Positions 15,387 through 23,526 of a stretch of DNA of 64,000 bases are shown piece by piece. Source of the stretch: Streptomyces maremycinicus (lineage in GTDB: Bacteria; Actinomycetota; Actinomycetes; Streptomycetales; Streptomycetaceae); the NCBI RefSeq assembly GCF_001184025.1, contig NZ_BBYG01000011.1, positions 269,574-333,573 on the forward strand, given 5' to 3'. Position 1 is the first letter of the stretch; each line of letters opens with the position of its first letter. The position numbers and the translations under genes are program-made. The notes under the pieces were generated by a model. The model worked only from the letters and a program-made list of their open reading frames with translations, did not search any database and had not been told where the DNA came from.

Positions 15387-15875
15387 CAGCGAGACGCGAC
15401 CGGCGCCCGCCGGAGCCCGCCGAGCCTGTCGGCGCCGGCCCGAGCCCGCGGGCACTCACCGGTCCCCGTAGCCGTCGCGGCCCGTCGGGGTCCGTCCAAG
15501 CCCGCCGGACCCCGTCGAGGCCCGCCGTACACAGCCGCTGTCGGGGCCCGTCGGGGCTCATCGGGGGCTTTCGGAGCCCATCGGCGCTCGCCGGGAGCGT
15601 GGCGGGGCTCCCCGGGGCCCGTTGCCGCAGTACGCCGGGCCCGTCGGCGCGCGCCGAGCGGGTCGGTGTTCGCCGAAATCCGGCGTCGTCGGGTGGTGCC
15701 GAAGTCCGGCGGAGGCGGGGTGGTCGTGGTCACCCGGTCGGGGGTTCGTGTCTGCCCATGGGCTGCGAAAGGCGTCCGAATGGCGTCCGGCCGCGCGCGG
15801 CCGGCCGGTCCTCGGGCTCTGATGGCTGTGGGCGGCAACGCCCCGTCCGCAGCCGTCGGCCGAAGGAACCGTCCC
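15387..15875. other. Non-coding stretch with short degenerate GC repeats
   Basis: About 490 nt without a convincing gene. The part from 15400 to about 15660 is made of many loose copies of a CCCGTCGGGGC-like word at about 15-18 nt spacing, so it is of low complexity. It begins with a hairpin (CCGGCGCC at 15400-15407, GGCGCCGG at 15431-15438) that could end the sigma-factor transcript. The part from about 15700 should hold the promoter of the secreted protein at 15876. Confidence 0.5.
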
Positions 15876-16646
15876 ATGCGTCGCACCGCCCATCTCCTCT
15901 CCGCCCTCGCCATGGCCGGCGCCGCCCTGGTCGCCGTCGGAACGACCGCGTCCGCGGACCCGGCGGCGGAGGTCAGCCCGGGCAGCGTCGCCCCGGGCGG
16001 CAGCGTCACCGTGTCCGTCTCCTGCGGGCCGCTCGGCGCGACCGCGCCCGAGAGCCTCGACGCCACCTCGCAGGCCTTCGCCGAGGGCACCGTCGAACTG
16101 AGCAAGGTCCCCGGCGCCGACGGCGCGCAGACCGGGACCGCCTACCGTGGCACCGCCCGTGTCGCGCCCGCCGACGACCTCCAGGTGAGCCCGGACGCGG
16201 TCGGTCCCGACGCCGCCTGGACCGTCGACGGCACCTGTCCCGCGGCGCCCGGCGGACAGGGCAAGCCGTGGAGCGCGACCCTGGACGTCGCGCGCGGCAC
16301 ACCGCCGCCGTGCGGGTCGGCGTCCGCCGCGTCCTGTGCCCCCGCCCGGCCGTGTCCGCCGGCGCTGGACCCCGCCACGGCCGGCGGCGACGCCTGCCGC
16401 ACCGTCCGGCCCTGCTCCCCGCCCGAGCCCCGCGCCGCCGAGCCCCACGCCGCCGAGCCCCACGCCGCCGCGCCCCTGGAGGAGGACTGCGCCCCCGCCA
16501 CCGTCGGGCACGGGGTTCAGGCCGGTGAGGGCGGCGCCTTCACCGACTCCGTCCCCGCACTCGCCGCCGGTGGCCTGCTGATCGCCGGCGCGCTCGGCGC
16601 GGCGGTGCACCGGCTGCGCCGCCGGGACCCCGAGGGCAGGGTCTGA
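15876..16646 (+). CDS. Secreted or cell-surface protein, membrane-anchored
   Basis: A 256-residue protein with a clear Sec signal (MRRTAHLLSALAMAGAALVA, cleavage likely after TASA). Residues about 30-145 form a beta-rich domain with a single Cys pair. Residues 150-210 are Cys/Pro/Ala-rich and contain AEPHA repeats (AAEPHAAEPHAA). The C terminus is a transmembrane segment (LAAGGLLIAGALGAAVHRL) followed by RRRD. The layout resembles cell-wall-anchored streptomycete proteins, but no LPxTG motif was found. Family not recognised. ATG at 15876 has GAAGGA upstream. A 7-bp inverted repeat (CGCGTTG/CAACGCG) follows at 16669-16691. Confidence 0.7.
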   Translation: MRRTAHLLSALAMAGAALVAVGTTASADPAAEVSPGSVAPGGSVTVSVSCGPLGATAPESLDATSQAFAEGTVELSKVPGADGAQTGTAYRGTARVAPADDLQVSPDAVGPDAAWTVDGTCPAAPGGQGKPWSATLDVARGTPPPCGSASAASCAPARPCPPALDPATAGGDACRTVRPCSPPEPRAAEPHAAEPHAAAPLEEDCAPATVGHGVQAGEGGAFTDSVPALAAGGLLIAGALGAAVHRLRRRDPEGRV

Positions 16647-16985
16647 CCGGCCGAGAGCCGGCCCGGCCCGCGTTGTGACCGGCGCAACGCGTGGGGCGGC
16701 CATGGGGTGAGGTCCCACGGGGTACTCAGAGCGCAGGGGCACGATCGGCCTCGTACGGGCATGCGGCCCCGCGGGGCGACCGGTCCCCGCACGGGACGGG
16801 CCACCCCACCCGACCCACGACGACGTCCGACGGCCGGGTACGGCACAGCCCCGGACCCGGCACCCACCGGGCACCGAAGCCGGGCGGGACACCCGGAGCG
16901 GCAGGCACCGGGACCGGGCAGACACCGGGACCGTCGGGGATCAGGGCCGGACAGGGCGGCAAGGACGGACTGCGCGGAGGACGAC
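16647..16985. other. Gene-free stretch before the aminotransferase-like gene
   Basis: About 340 nt. It holds the hairpin at 16669-16691 (7-bp arms, 9-nt loop) just after the secreted-protein gene, and a GGAGG ribosome site 5 nt before the ATG at 16986. An open reading frame runs through it in frame with the downstream gene but shows only low-complexity Arg/Pro/Gly/Thr sequence and no ribosome site, so it was not used as an extension. Confidence 0.5.
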
Positions 16986-18233
16986 ATGCGGCGGACGGCA
17001 GCGGAGGACCACGGGCCCGTCCGCTACGGCCCGCCGCTCCCCTCGGACGGCCTGCCGGTGCTGCCGGAACTCGTCTCGGTGCTCGCCCGGGCCGCGGGCC
17101 GCGCCGAGGCCGAGCCGGTGGGCGGCGGCCCCGCGCTGCTGGACGCCGCCCGCGGCTACTGGGAGCGGCGCGGGACCCCCGCCGAGCCCGGACGGATCGT
17201 GGCCGGGCCCGGCGCGCCCGCCCTGCTGCTCGCGCTGACCGCAGCCCTGGGCGGCGACGTCCTGGTGCCCCGGCCCTGCGCCGCCTGGTGGGCGCCGTAC
17301 GCCCGCCTGCTGGGCAGGCCCGTCTTCCATGTGCCGACGCCCGCCGAGTGCGGGGGCGTCCCGGACCCCTACGCCCTGCTGGAGACCGTGCGCCGGGTGC
17401 GCGCCGAGGGCGGCGACCCGCGGCTGCTGGTGCTGTCCGTCGCCGACGACCCCACCGCGACCGTGGCGCCGCCCGAGGTGCTGCACGAGGCGGTGGAGGC
17501 CGCCGCGGGCGAGGGCCTGCACCTGGTCAGCGACGAGACCTGGCGCGACACGCTGCACACCCCGCAGGACACCGTGCTGGTCAGCCCGTCCGAGATGCTT
17601 CCGGAACAGGTCACCGTCGTCAGCGACCTCGCCGGCGCGCTGCTGCCGACCGGCTGGCCCGCGGCCGTCGCCCGCTTCCCCGCCTCGGCCACCGGGGAAG
17701 GCCTGCACGCGCGGGTGCTCGACGTCCTCACCGCGCTGGGCGCGCGCGTGGCCGCTCCGGTCGCCGCCGCGGCCGGGTACGCCCTGACCGAGCCCGAGCC
17801 GGTCACCGCGCGCGTCGCCGCCGCCGTACGCCTGCACGCGCGCGTGGCGGACGCCGTGCACGCCACCGTGGTCGCCGCGGGCGGCCTCGCCCTGCCTCCC
17901 CGGGCCGGCCGCCACCTGTACGCCGATCTCGGCCCGCTGCGCACCGCGCTCGCGGCGCACGGCGTCGGCGACGCCCAGGACCTGGAGGACTTCCTCTCCG
18001 CCCGGCTCCGGATGCCCGCGCCGGGCGGGCACCGCTTCGGCGACGAACTCGGGGCCCTGCGCGTCCGGCTGTCCACCGGCATGCTGCTGGACGGTACGGA
18101 CGCGCAGCGCACGGAAGCCCTCACCTCACCCACACCGTTGGAACTGCCACACGTGCAACGCGCGTTGATGCTCTTGAGGTCGGTCTTCGACGATCTCCGT
18201 GACGACGCTCAGCGATGGGAGCCTCCTCGATGA
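16986..18233 (+). CDS. Aminotransferase-fold (PLP fold type I) protein lacking lysine
   Basis: A 415-residue protein with the landmarks of class I/II aminotransferases: a GPGAPALLLALTAALGG cofactor-phosphate loop (74-90), LVLSVADDPTATVAPPEVL in place of the NPNNPTG element (148-166), and LVSDETWRD for the Asp that contacts the PLP ring (180-188). Where a SxxK...GWR motif is expected the sequence reads VVSDLAGALLPTGWPAAVA (211-228): the Schiff-base Lys and the following Arg are both missing. The whole protein has no lysine at all. It therefore cannot form the normal internal aldimine and may be a PLP-fold binding or regulatory protein (inference). It overlaps the MBL hydrolase gene by 4 nt (ATGA), implying joint production. 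Confidence 0.7.
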   Translation: MRRTAAEDHGPVRYGPPLPSDGLPVLPELVSVLARAAGRAEAEPVGGGPALLDAARGYWERRGTPAEPGRIVAGPGAPALLLALTAALGGDVLVPRPCAAWWAPYARLLGRPVFHVPTPAECGGVPDPYALLETVRRVRAEGGDPRLLVLSVADDPTATVAPPEVLHEAVEAAAGEGLHLVSDETWRDTLHTPQDTVLVSPSEMLPEQVTVVSDLAGALLPTGWPAAVARFPASATGEGLHARVLDVLTALGARVAAPVAAAAGYALTEPEPVTARVAAAVRLHARVADAVHATVVAAGGLALPPRAGRHLYADLGPLRTALAAHGVGDAQDLEDFLSARLRMPAPGGHRFGDELGALRVRLSTGMLLDGTDAQRTEALTSPTPLELPHVQRALMLLRSVFDDLRDDAQRWEPPR

Positions 18234-19291
18234 CGCAGCAGTCCGAGTCGACCACCACCAGCACGGTGACCACCGAGGACGCCGGTGCCCCGACCCCCCT
18301 GTCCCCGCTCGCGCCCCCCGCCCCGCCGCTCGCCGAGCCCCGCCCGATCGGGGAGCGCCGCGTGTGGCCGCGCACCTTCCACGACCGGCTCACCTCACCC
18401 CTGCCCGGCCTCAAGGCCCTCGCCCGGTTCGCCCGCGAGGGTTCCGTACGCCCCGGCAGGGACGGCCTCGCCGACATTCCCCGGCTCCCCTTCGCACCCG
18501 CCCCGCTGCCCCGGGCGGACACCCGTACCGTCGCCGTCTCCTGGGCGGGGCACGCCAGTTGGGTGATCGGCGTCGGCGGTCTCACCGTCCTGACCGACCC
18601 CGTGTGGTCCCGCCGCATCCTCGGCACCCCGGCCCGGATCACCCCGGTGGGCGTGCCCTGGGAGGCGCTCCCGCGCGTCGACGCCGTCGTCATCAGCCAC
18701 AACCACTACGACCATCTCGACGCCCCCACGCTGCGCCGCCTCCCGCGCGACACGCCGGTGTTCGTGCCGGCCGGGCTCGGACGCTGGTTCCTGCGCCGCC
18801 GGTTCACCCGGGTCACCGAGCTGGACTGGTGGGAGGCGGCCGAACTCTCAGGTGTCCGCTTCGACTTCGTGCCGTCCCACCACTGGTCCAAGCGCTCCCT
18901 CACCGACACCTGTCACTCCCTCTGGGGCGGCTGGGTGCTCACCGCGCCCGACGGACGGCGCGTCTACTTCGCCGGGGACACCGGCTACGGCCACTGGTTC
19001 TCCCGGATCGGACAGCGCTACCCCGGCATCGACCTCGCCCTGCTGCCCATCGGCGCGTACGACCCCCGCTGGTGGCTCAGCGACGTCCACTGCGACCCGG
19101 AGGAGGCGGTCCGCGCCGCCCTCGACCTCGGGGCGCGCCGTATGGCCCCGATGCACTGGGGCACGTTCGTGCTGTCCGCGGAGCCCGTTCTGGAACCCCT
19201 CACACGCGTGCGGGCGGCCTGGGAGAAGGCGGGGCTGGAGCGCGACGACCTGTGGGACCTGCCGGTGGGAGGCGCCAGGGTCCTCGAGTAG
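18230..19291 (+). CDS. MBL-fold hydrolase, NAPE-PLD-like
   Basis: A 353-residue metallo-beta-lactamase fold protein. After a Thr/Ser/Pro-rich start, the fold opens with VSWAGHASWVIGVGGLTVLT and shows SHNHYDHLD (the HxHxDH metal motif), VPSHHWSKRS, YFAGDTGYG and a final MHWGTF motif. The order and the LTDPVWSRR segment match the N-acyl-phosphatidylethanolamine phospholipase D-like branch, which often acts on lipid phosphodiesters; the actual substrate is unknown. ATG at 18230 overlaps the stop of the lysine-free aminotransferase-like gene and has GGAG 8 nt upstream; an ATG at 18215 is possible. Confidence 0.85.
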   Translation: MTQQSESTTTSTVTTEDAGAPTPLSPLAPPAPPLAEPRPIGERRVWPRTFHDRLTSPLPGLKALARFAREGSVRPGRDGLADIPRLPFAPAPLPRADTRTVAVSWAGHASWVIGVGGLTVLTDPVWSRRILGTPARITPVGVPWEALPRVDAVVISHNHYDHLDAPTLRRLPRDTPVFVPAGLGRWFLRRRFTRVTELDWWEAAELSGVRFDFVPSHHWSKRSLTDTCHSLWGGWVLTAPDGRRVYFAGDTGYGHWFSRIGQRYPGIDLALLPIGAYDPRWWLSDVHCDPEEAVRAALDLGARRMAPMHWGTFVLSAEPVLEPLTRVRAAWEKAGLERDDLWDLPVGGARVLE

Positions 19292-19325
19292 CCCCGCCAC
19301 GGGCCCGGCCGCCGCCCCGCTCGGC

Positions 19326-19955
19326 CTACGCGGTCCTGGCCCCCCGGACCCGGCGCCACAGGCTCGGGGCCGCTCCGACCACCACGGTCAGCGCGACCGC
19401 GGCGACCACGCCCTCCCAGGGCTCGGGGAACAGCGAGCCGCCGAGTATCCCGATCAGCTGGTAGGTCGCCGCCCAGGCCAGACAGGCCGGGAGATTGCCC
19501 CGCGCGAAACGGCGCAGCGGCCACTTCGCCATCAGACAGGCCAGCATCACCGGTATCCGGCCCGCCGGCACCAGCCGGGACAGCACCAGGACGGCCGTGG
19601 CGTGACGGGCGAGCTTGTCCTGCGCCTGCTCCAGCCGTTCCTCGGGCGCCCGCGAGCGGATCGCCTCCAGCCAGCGCGAGCCGTTCTTCGACCGCATCCC
19701 GCGCCGGCCCAGCCAGTACAGCGCCGCGTCACCGCAGAACGCCGCGAGCGACGCCGTCACGAACACCATCAACAGGGCGAACGGCACCGTCTGATGGACG
19801 GCGACCGCCGCCGCCGTACTCACCAGCGCCCCCGTCGGCACCACCGGCACCAGCGCCCCGATCAGCACCAGCAGGAACAACGACGGATAACCGAGGGCCT
19901 GTTGGGTGGCCTCCGTCGGCACGACCGTCACGGTCGCGGCGAGCCACCATTTCAC
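19326..19955 (-). CDS. DedA-family membrane protein
   Basis: A 209-residue protein with hydrophobic segments at about 25-45, 55-80, 115-130 and 150-195. The AFCGDAALYWLGRRGMR and VLVLSRLVPAGRIPVMLACL segments, with re-entrant-type Arg/Gly/Pro motifs, place it in the DedA/VTT family of lipid scramblases or undecaprenyl-phosphate transporters. The GTG start overlaps the stop of the upstream MBL gene (GTGA at 19952-19955), so the two are coupled. The gene end is convergent with the MBL gene at 18230-19291. Confidence 0.82.
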   Translation of the reverse strand: MKWWLAATVTVVPTEATQQALGYPSLFLLVLIGALVPVVPTGALVSTAAAVAVHQTVPFALLMVFVTASLAAFCGDAALYWLGRRGMRSKNGSRWLEAIRSRAPEERLEQAQDKLARHATAVLVLSRLVPAGRIPVMLACLMAKWPLRRFARGNLPACLAWAATYQLIGILGGSLFPEPWEGVVAAVALTVVVGAAPSLWRRVRGARTA

Positions 19956-20725
19956 CGCGGGACTCCCGGGCGCACGCTCTGCCCGTGCGCGAGCCGGTGG
20001 ACCGCCACTCCCGGCGCGCGCTCCGCCGCGATCCGGACGAACTCCTCGCCGGGCGCATGGAATTCATGGGGGCGCACGGCGTCCATGCCGATCGGCCAGT
20101 ACGTGCCGTAGTGCACCGGGACCGCGGTGCGCGGCGCCAGCCGGACCAGTGCCTCGGCCGCGCGCCCCGCGTCCAGGTGCCCCTCGCCGAGATACGGCCC
20201 CCAGCCGCCCACCGGCAGCAGTGCCACGTCGACCGGTCCGACCTGCTCGGCCATGTCGTCGAACAGGCCGGTGTCCCCGGCGAAGTACGTCCGGGCCTCG
20301 CCCTCGACGACGTACCCGAGCGCGGGGGAGTGGTGCCGCCCGACCGGCAGCCGCCGCCCGTCGTGGTGCGCGGGCACGGCCCGTATCCGCACGTCGCCCA
20401 CGGTGACCTCGTCCCCCGGCGCCATCTCGCTCAACCGCAGATGCCGCAGCCGGCGCAGCCCGGGCACGGCGCGCGGCGCGCCCCGGGGCACCAGCAGGCG
20501 CGTGCCCGGCGCAAGGCGCGCCAGCGAGGGCACGTGCAGATGGTCGGCGTGCAGGTGGGAGACGAGCGCCACGTCCGCGCTCCAGGCGTCGGGCGGGGGC
20601 AGCGCGCCCCGGCGGCGGCGCAGATGTGCGAGACGGCGCGCGAACAGGGGGTCGGTGAGCACACGTACGTCCGAATCCTCGACCGTACAGGTGGCGTGCC
20701 CCCACCACGTGATCTCCACCGCCAC
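19952..20725 (-). CDS. MBL-fold metallo-hydrolase, UlaG-like
   Basis: A 257-residue protein: ITWWGHATCTVEDSDVRVLT, then SHLHADHLHVPSL (HxHxDH), PAHHDGRRLPVGR, TYFAGDTGLFDDM and VPVHYGTYWPIGM. This is the UlaG/YycJ-like small MBL type, distinct in length and motifs from the NAPE-PLD-like protein at 18230. Substrate unknown. GTG at 20725 has AGGAGG 7 nt upstream. It is translationally coupled to the DedA gene, hinting at a lipid- or undecaprenyl-phosphate-related job (inference). Confidence 0.83.
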   Translation of the reverse strand: MAVEITWWGHATCTVEDSDVRVLTDPLFARRLAHLRRRRGALPPPDAWSADVALVSHLHADHLHVPSLARLAPGTRLLVPRGAPRAVPGLRRLRHLRLSEMAPGDEVTVGDVRIRAVPAHHDGRRLPVGRHHSPALGYVVEGEARTYFAGDTGLFDDMAEQVGPVDVALLPVGGWGPYLGEGHLDAGRAAEALVRLAPRTAVPVHYGTYWPIGMDAVRPHEFHAPGEEFVRIAAERAPGVAVHRLAHGQSVRPGVPR

Positions 20726-20810
20726 CTCTTTGCCTCCTTCGCGCGACTCCCCCGAAGCCTACGGGCAGGAGTAGGGTCGGCGGCGAAACCCGGAGGTGAG
20801 GGGGGACGCC

Positions 20811-21221
20811 ATGGGACCGGTGCGGGTCATGCGGGTCACGGCGATCGCGAGTCTGACGCCGCTCGAGGAACTGGACGCCGATCCCTTCCTGGTGGACTCC
20901 CGCAGCCAGCACGCCATGTGCGCGCGGTGGGCCGCCGAGCGCGGCTATGTGGTCGGCCGGGAACTGCTGGTCCGCGGGCTGCGCGCCGACCACTGCGTGC
21001 TGTGGGACGGGATCCGGGCGGGCGTCGACCTGTTCGTCGCGCCCAGCCGCCGAGTGCTGGAGAGCGCGCTGAGTTCCGTGGAGGAGTTCTCCGCGGAGTG
21101 CGCGCGGCGCGGTGTGCGGGTGGAGACGGTCGGCAGCGCCGAGCCCGCCTACGACGCCCAGATGAAGGCCCGGGTGCACCGGAGGCTGTCGATGCCGACG
21201 GCCGGCTACGACGGGCGATAG
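20811..21221 (+). CDS. Small protein resembling a serine-recombinase N-terminal domain
   Basis: A 136-residue protein not firmly recognised. The pattern RVTAIASLTPLEELDAD, then SRSQHAMCARWAAERGYVVG, LWDGIRAGVDLFVAPSRRVL and EFSAECARRGVRVETVGS follows the order of a resolvase/invertase catalytic domain (sheet, S...Q...R helix, and 'L..l...G V .v.'). The usual YxRVSxxxQ start is degenerate and there is no DNA-binding domain, so activity is doubtful. ATG at 20811 with GGGGGGA upstream is preferred to a GTG at 20796. It points toward the large membrane protein at 21303. Confidence 0.5.
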   Translation: MGPVRVMRVTAIASLTPLEELDADPFLVDSRSQHAMCARWAAERGYVVGRELLVRGLRADHCVLWDGIRAGVDLFVAPSRRVLESALSSVEEFSAECARRGVRVETVGSAEPAYDAQMKARVHRRLSMPTAGYDGR

Positions 21222-21302
21222 CCGCGGAGTGCCTGCCGGCGCCGTATGACAGGGTGGAGGCGGCCCCCGGGTGTCGGGGCCGGAACGTGAGGTGTACGGG
21301 GC

Positions 21303-23417
21303 GTGCGAGGGGTGCGGTGGCGGCGTGCCGCCAGTCAGGCCGGCCGGAGCGCGGCGGTGTGGATCGTCTCCACGCTCACCATGCTGGCGCTCGCCGGGAT
21401 CCTGCCCGACTTCCGGCTCCAGTCCCCCGGAGGCGACAGCGCCACCACCATCGCCAGGACCGCCGCCGTCGGAGCGGGGGCGTTCGGACTGCTGTCGGCC
21501 CTGGCCTGGCCGCTGCTGGTGCGCCTGCTGCTGCTCGTCCCGGCGCTGGTCCTCGGCCTGCTGGTGTTCTTCCTCAACGGCTCGCTGCTGCTGCTCGCCC
21601 TGCGGCTGAACCCCTCCGGGCAGAGCGAGGCCGCTCCGGAGACCGCCGTGATCGTCGCCGCCGTGATGTCCGCGGTCGCCTCCGCGACGGGCGGCGCCCT
21701 GGCCGTACGCGACGACGAGGCCTACCGCCGCCGCCTGTACCGGCTCGCCGACCGCCGCCGAAGAGACGGCGCCGCCTGTCCCGCCACCCCCGGCACCGTC
21801 TTCCTCCAACTCGACGGCGTCGGCCACGACGTGCTGGCCGCGGCGGTGCGCAAGGGGCTGATGCCGACGGTCGCCCGATGGCTGGGCGGCGACCCGGGGC
21901 AGGGCCGTGCGCCCGGCCGCACGGGAACCGGCGCCCCCCGCCCCACCCACCGGCTCACCGCCTGGCACACCGACTGGTCCAGCCAGACCGGCGCCAGCCA
22001 GCTCGGCATCCTGCACGGCAGCAACCACGACGTGCCCGCCTTCCGCTGGTACGAGAAGGACACCGGGGAGGTGATGGTCTGCAACCGCCCCACCAGCGCC
22101 GCCGAACTCCAGCGCCGCGCGGTCGAGCACACCGGTGACGGCGGCCTGCTGTCCGCCGACGGCGCGAGCCGCGGCAACCTCTTCGGCGGCGGCGCCGACG
22201 AGCAGGCCCTCGTGCTGTCCATCGCCACCCGCCGGCGCAGCCGGGAGACCCGGTCCCGGGCCGGCTACTTCGCCTACTTCTCCGACCCGGCCAACGCCGT
22301 GCGCACCGCGCTGTCGTTCGTCGCCGAGGTCGGCCGCGAGACCGGCCAGTCCCTCCGCGCCCGGCTGCGCAAGGAGCGCCCACGCGTCGGACGCGGCGGC
22401 CTCTACCCGCTGGTCCGCGCCTTCGCGACGGTCGTCGAACGCGATGTCGTGGTGGCCGCGGTGATGGGCGACATGCTCGCCGGCCGCACCGCCGTCTACG
22501 CCGACCTGGTGGCGTACGACGAGGTCGCGCACCACTCCGGGCCGCTCGGCCGGGACACCGAGCAGGTCCTCGGCCGCCTCGACCGCGCCCTCGCGCTCAT
22601 CGAGAACGTCGCCGAGCACGCGCCCCGCCCGTACCGGATCGTCGTGCTGTCCGACCACGGCCAGAGCCCCGGCGAGACGTTCCGCGCCCGCTACGGCCTC
22701 ACCCTCGGCGACCTGGTGCGGGCCGGCTGCGGGCTGCCCGTGTCGCGCAAGGCCGAACGCACCCACAGCGGCGCCGAGGCCCGGGCGGCCGTCCGCGCGG
22801 CGCTGCGCCGGCCCGTCGAGCAGACCGGCGGACGCCGGCGCCCGGTCGGCCGGCGCTCGGAACCGATCGTGCTGGCCTCGGGCAACCTCGGCCTGATCTC
22901 CTTCCCGGACGTGCCGCACCGGATGAGCAAGGAGGAGATCGACGCCCGCCACCCCGCCCTGCTCACCACCCTCGCCAACCACCCCGGCATCGGCTTCCTC
23001 CTGGTGCGCAGCGAGGAGCACGGCGGGGTCGTCCTCGGCGCGTACGGCGCGGAGATACCGCTCGACCGACTCGACCGGACGCCCGGCCCGCTGGCCGCCT
23101 TCGGGCCCGGCGCCGCGGACGCCGTGCGGCGCACCCACTCCTTCCCGCACACCGCCGACATCATGGTCAACTCCTTCCACGACCCGGCCGACGGCGAGGT
23201 CCTCGCCTTCGAGGAGCAGATCGGCTCCCACGGCGGCCTCGGTGGCGCCCAGTCCAGACCGTTCCTGCTGTCCCCGCTCGCGCTGTCCGCACCCGTCGCG
23301 GAGGACGAGGAGCTGACCGGCGCGGAGCAGGTGCACCGCGTGCTGCGCCGCTGGCTGCGCGAGACCGACGGCCCCCAGGTGCCGCTCGACAGAGCGCCGG
23401 AGGAGCGCGCCGCCTGA
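21303..23417 (+). CDS. Membrane protein with holin-like N terminus and alkaline-phosphatase-superfamily domain
   Basis: A 704-residue protein. Residues about 15-125 hold four hydrophobic segments (VWIVSTLTMLALAGILPDF, LLLVPALVLGLLVFFLNGSL) of the phage holin/DUF360 4-TM type. Residues about 165-680 look like an alkaline phosphatase-superfamily domain: VFLQLDGVGHDVLAAAV (first metal Asp), WHTDWSSQTGASQLGIL (nucleophile region), DLVAYDEVAHHSGPLG, VVLSDHGQSPGETF and EQIGSHGGLGG (His/Asp metal ligands). Such enzymes cleave phosphoesters or transfer phospho-groups, here probably on the outer face of the membrane. GTG at 21303 has GAGG upstream. Substrate unknown. Confidence 0.78.
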   Translation: MRGVRWRRAASQAGRSAAVWIVSTLTMLALAGILPDFRLQSPGGDSATTIARTAAVGAGAFGLLSALAWPLLVRLLLLVPALVLGLLVFFLNGSLLLLALRLNPSGQSEAAPETAVIVAAVMSAVASATGGALAVRDDEAYRRRLYRLADRRRRDGAACPATPGTVFLQLDGVGHDVLAAAVRKGLMPTVARWLGGDPGQGRAPGRTGTGAPRPTHRLTAWHTDWSSQTGASQLGILHGSNHDVPAFRWYEKDTGEVMVCNRPTSAAELQRRAVEHTGDGGLLSADGASRGNLFGGGADEQALVLSIATRRRSRETRSRAGYFAYFSDPANAVRTALSFVAEVGRETGQSLRARLRKERPRVGRGGLYPLVRAFATVVERDVVVAAVMGDMLAGRTAVYADLVAYDEVAHHSGPLGRDTEQVLGRLDRALALIENVAEHAPRPYRIVVLSDHGQSPGETFRARYGLTLGDLVRAGCGLPVSRKAERTHSGAEARAAVRAALRRPVEQTGGRRRPVGRRSEPIVLASGNLGLISFPDVPHRMSKEEIDARHPALLTTLANHPGIGFLLVRSEEHGGVVLGAYGAEIPLDRLDRTPGPLAAFGPGAADAVRRTHSFPHTADIMVNSFHDPADGEVLAFEEQIGSHGGLGGAQSRPFLLSPLALSAPVAEDEELTGAEQVHRVLRRWLRETDGPQVPLDRAPEERAA

Positions 23418-23526
23418 AATTGGGCTGCGCCCGGGGAGCCGTACGCACACACTGTCGGTACCGGTCCGGTCGTCTCCGGATCCCGCGCACTCGCGCCCCT
23501 TCCGCGTCCCTCGAGGAGCCCCTGCC

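Noticed and set aside
15387..15660. Possible CRISPR-like or structured repeat array after the sigma gene
   Set aside because: Unit length and sequence vary too much, there are no spacers and no cas genes.
21271..21609. Alternative frame at the start of the large membrane protein
   Set aside because: Overlaps the true gene fully, with no homology and no ribosome site; the holin-like frame at 21303 is clearly real.
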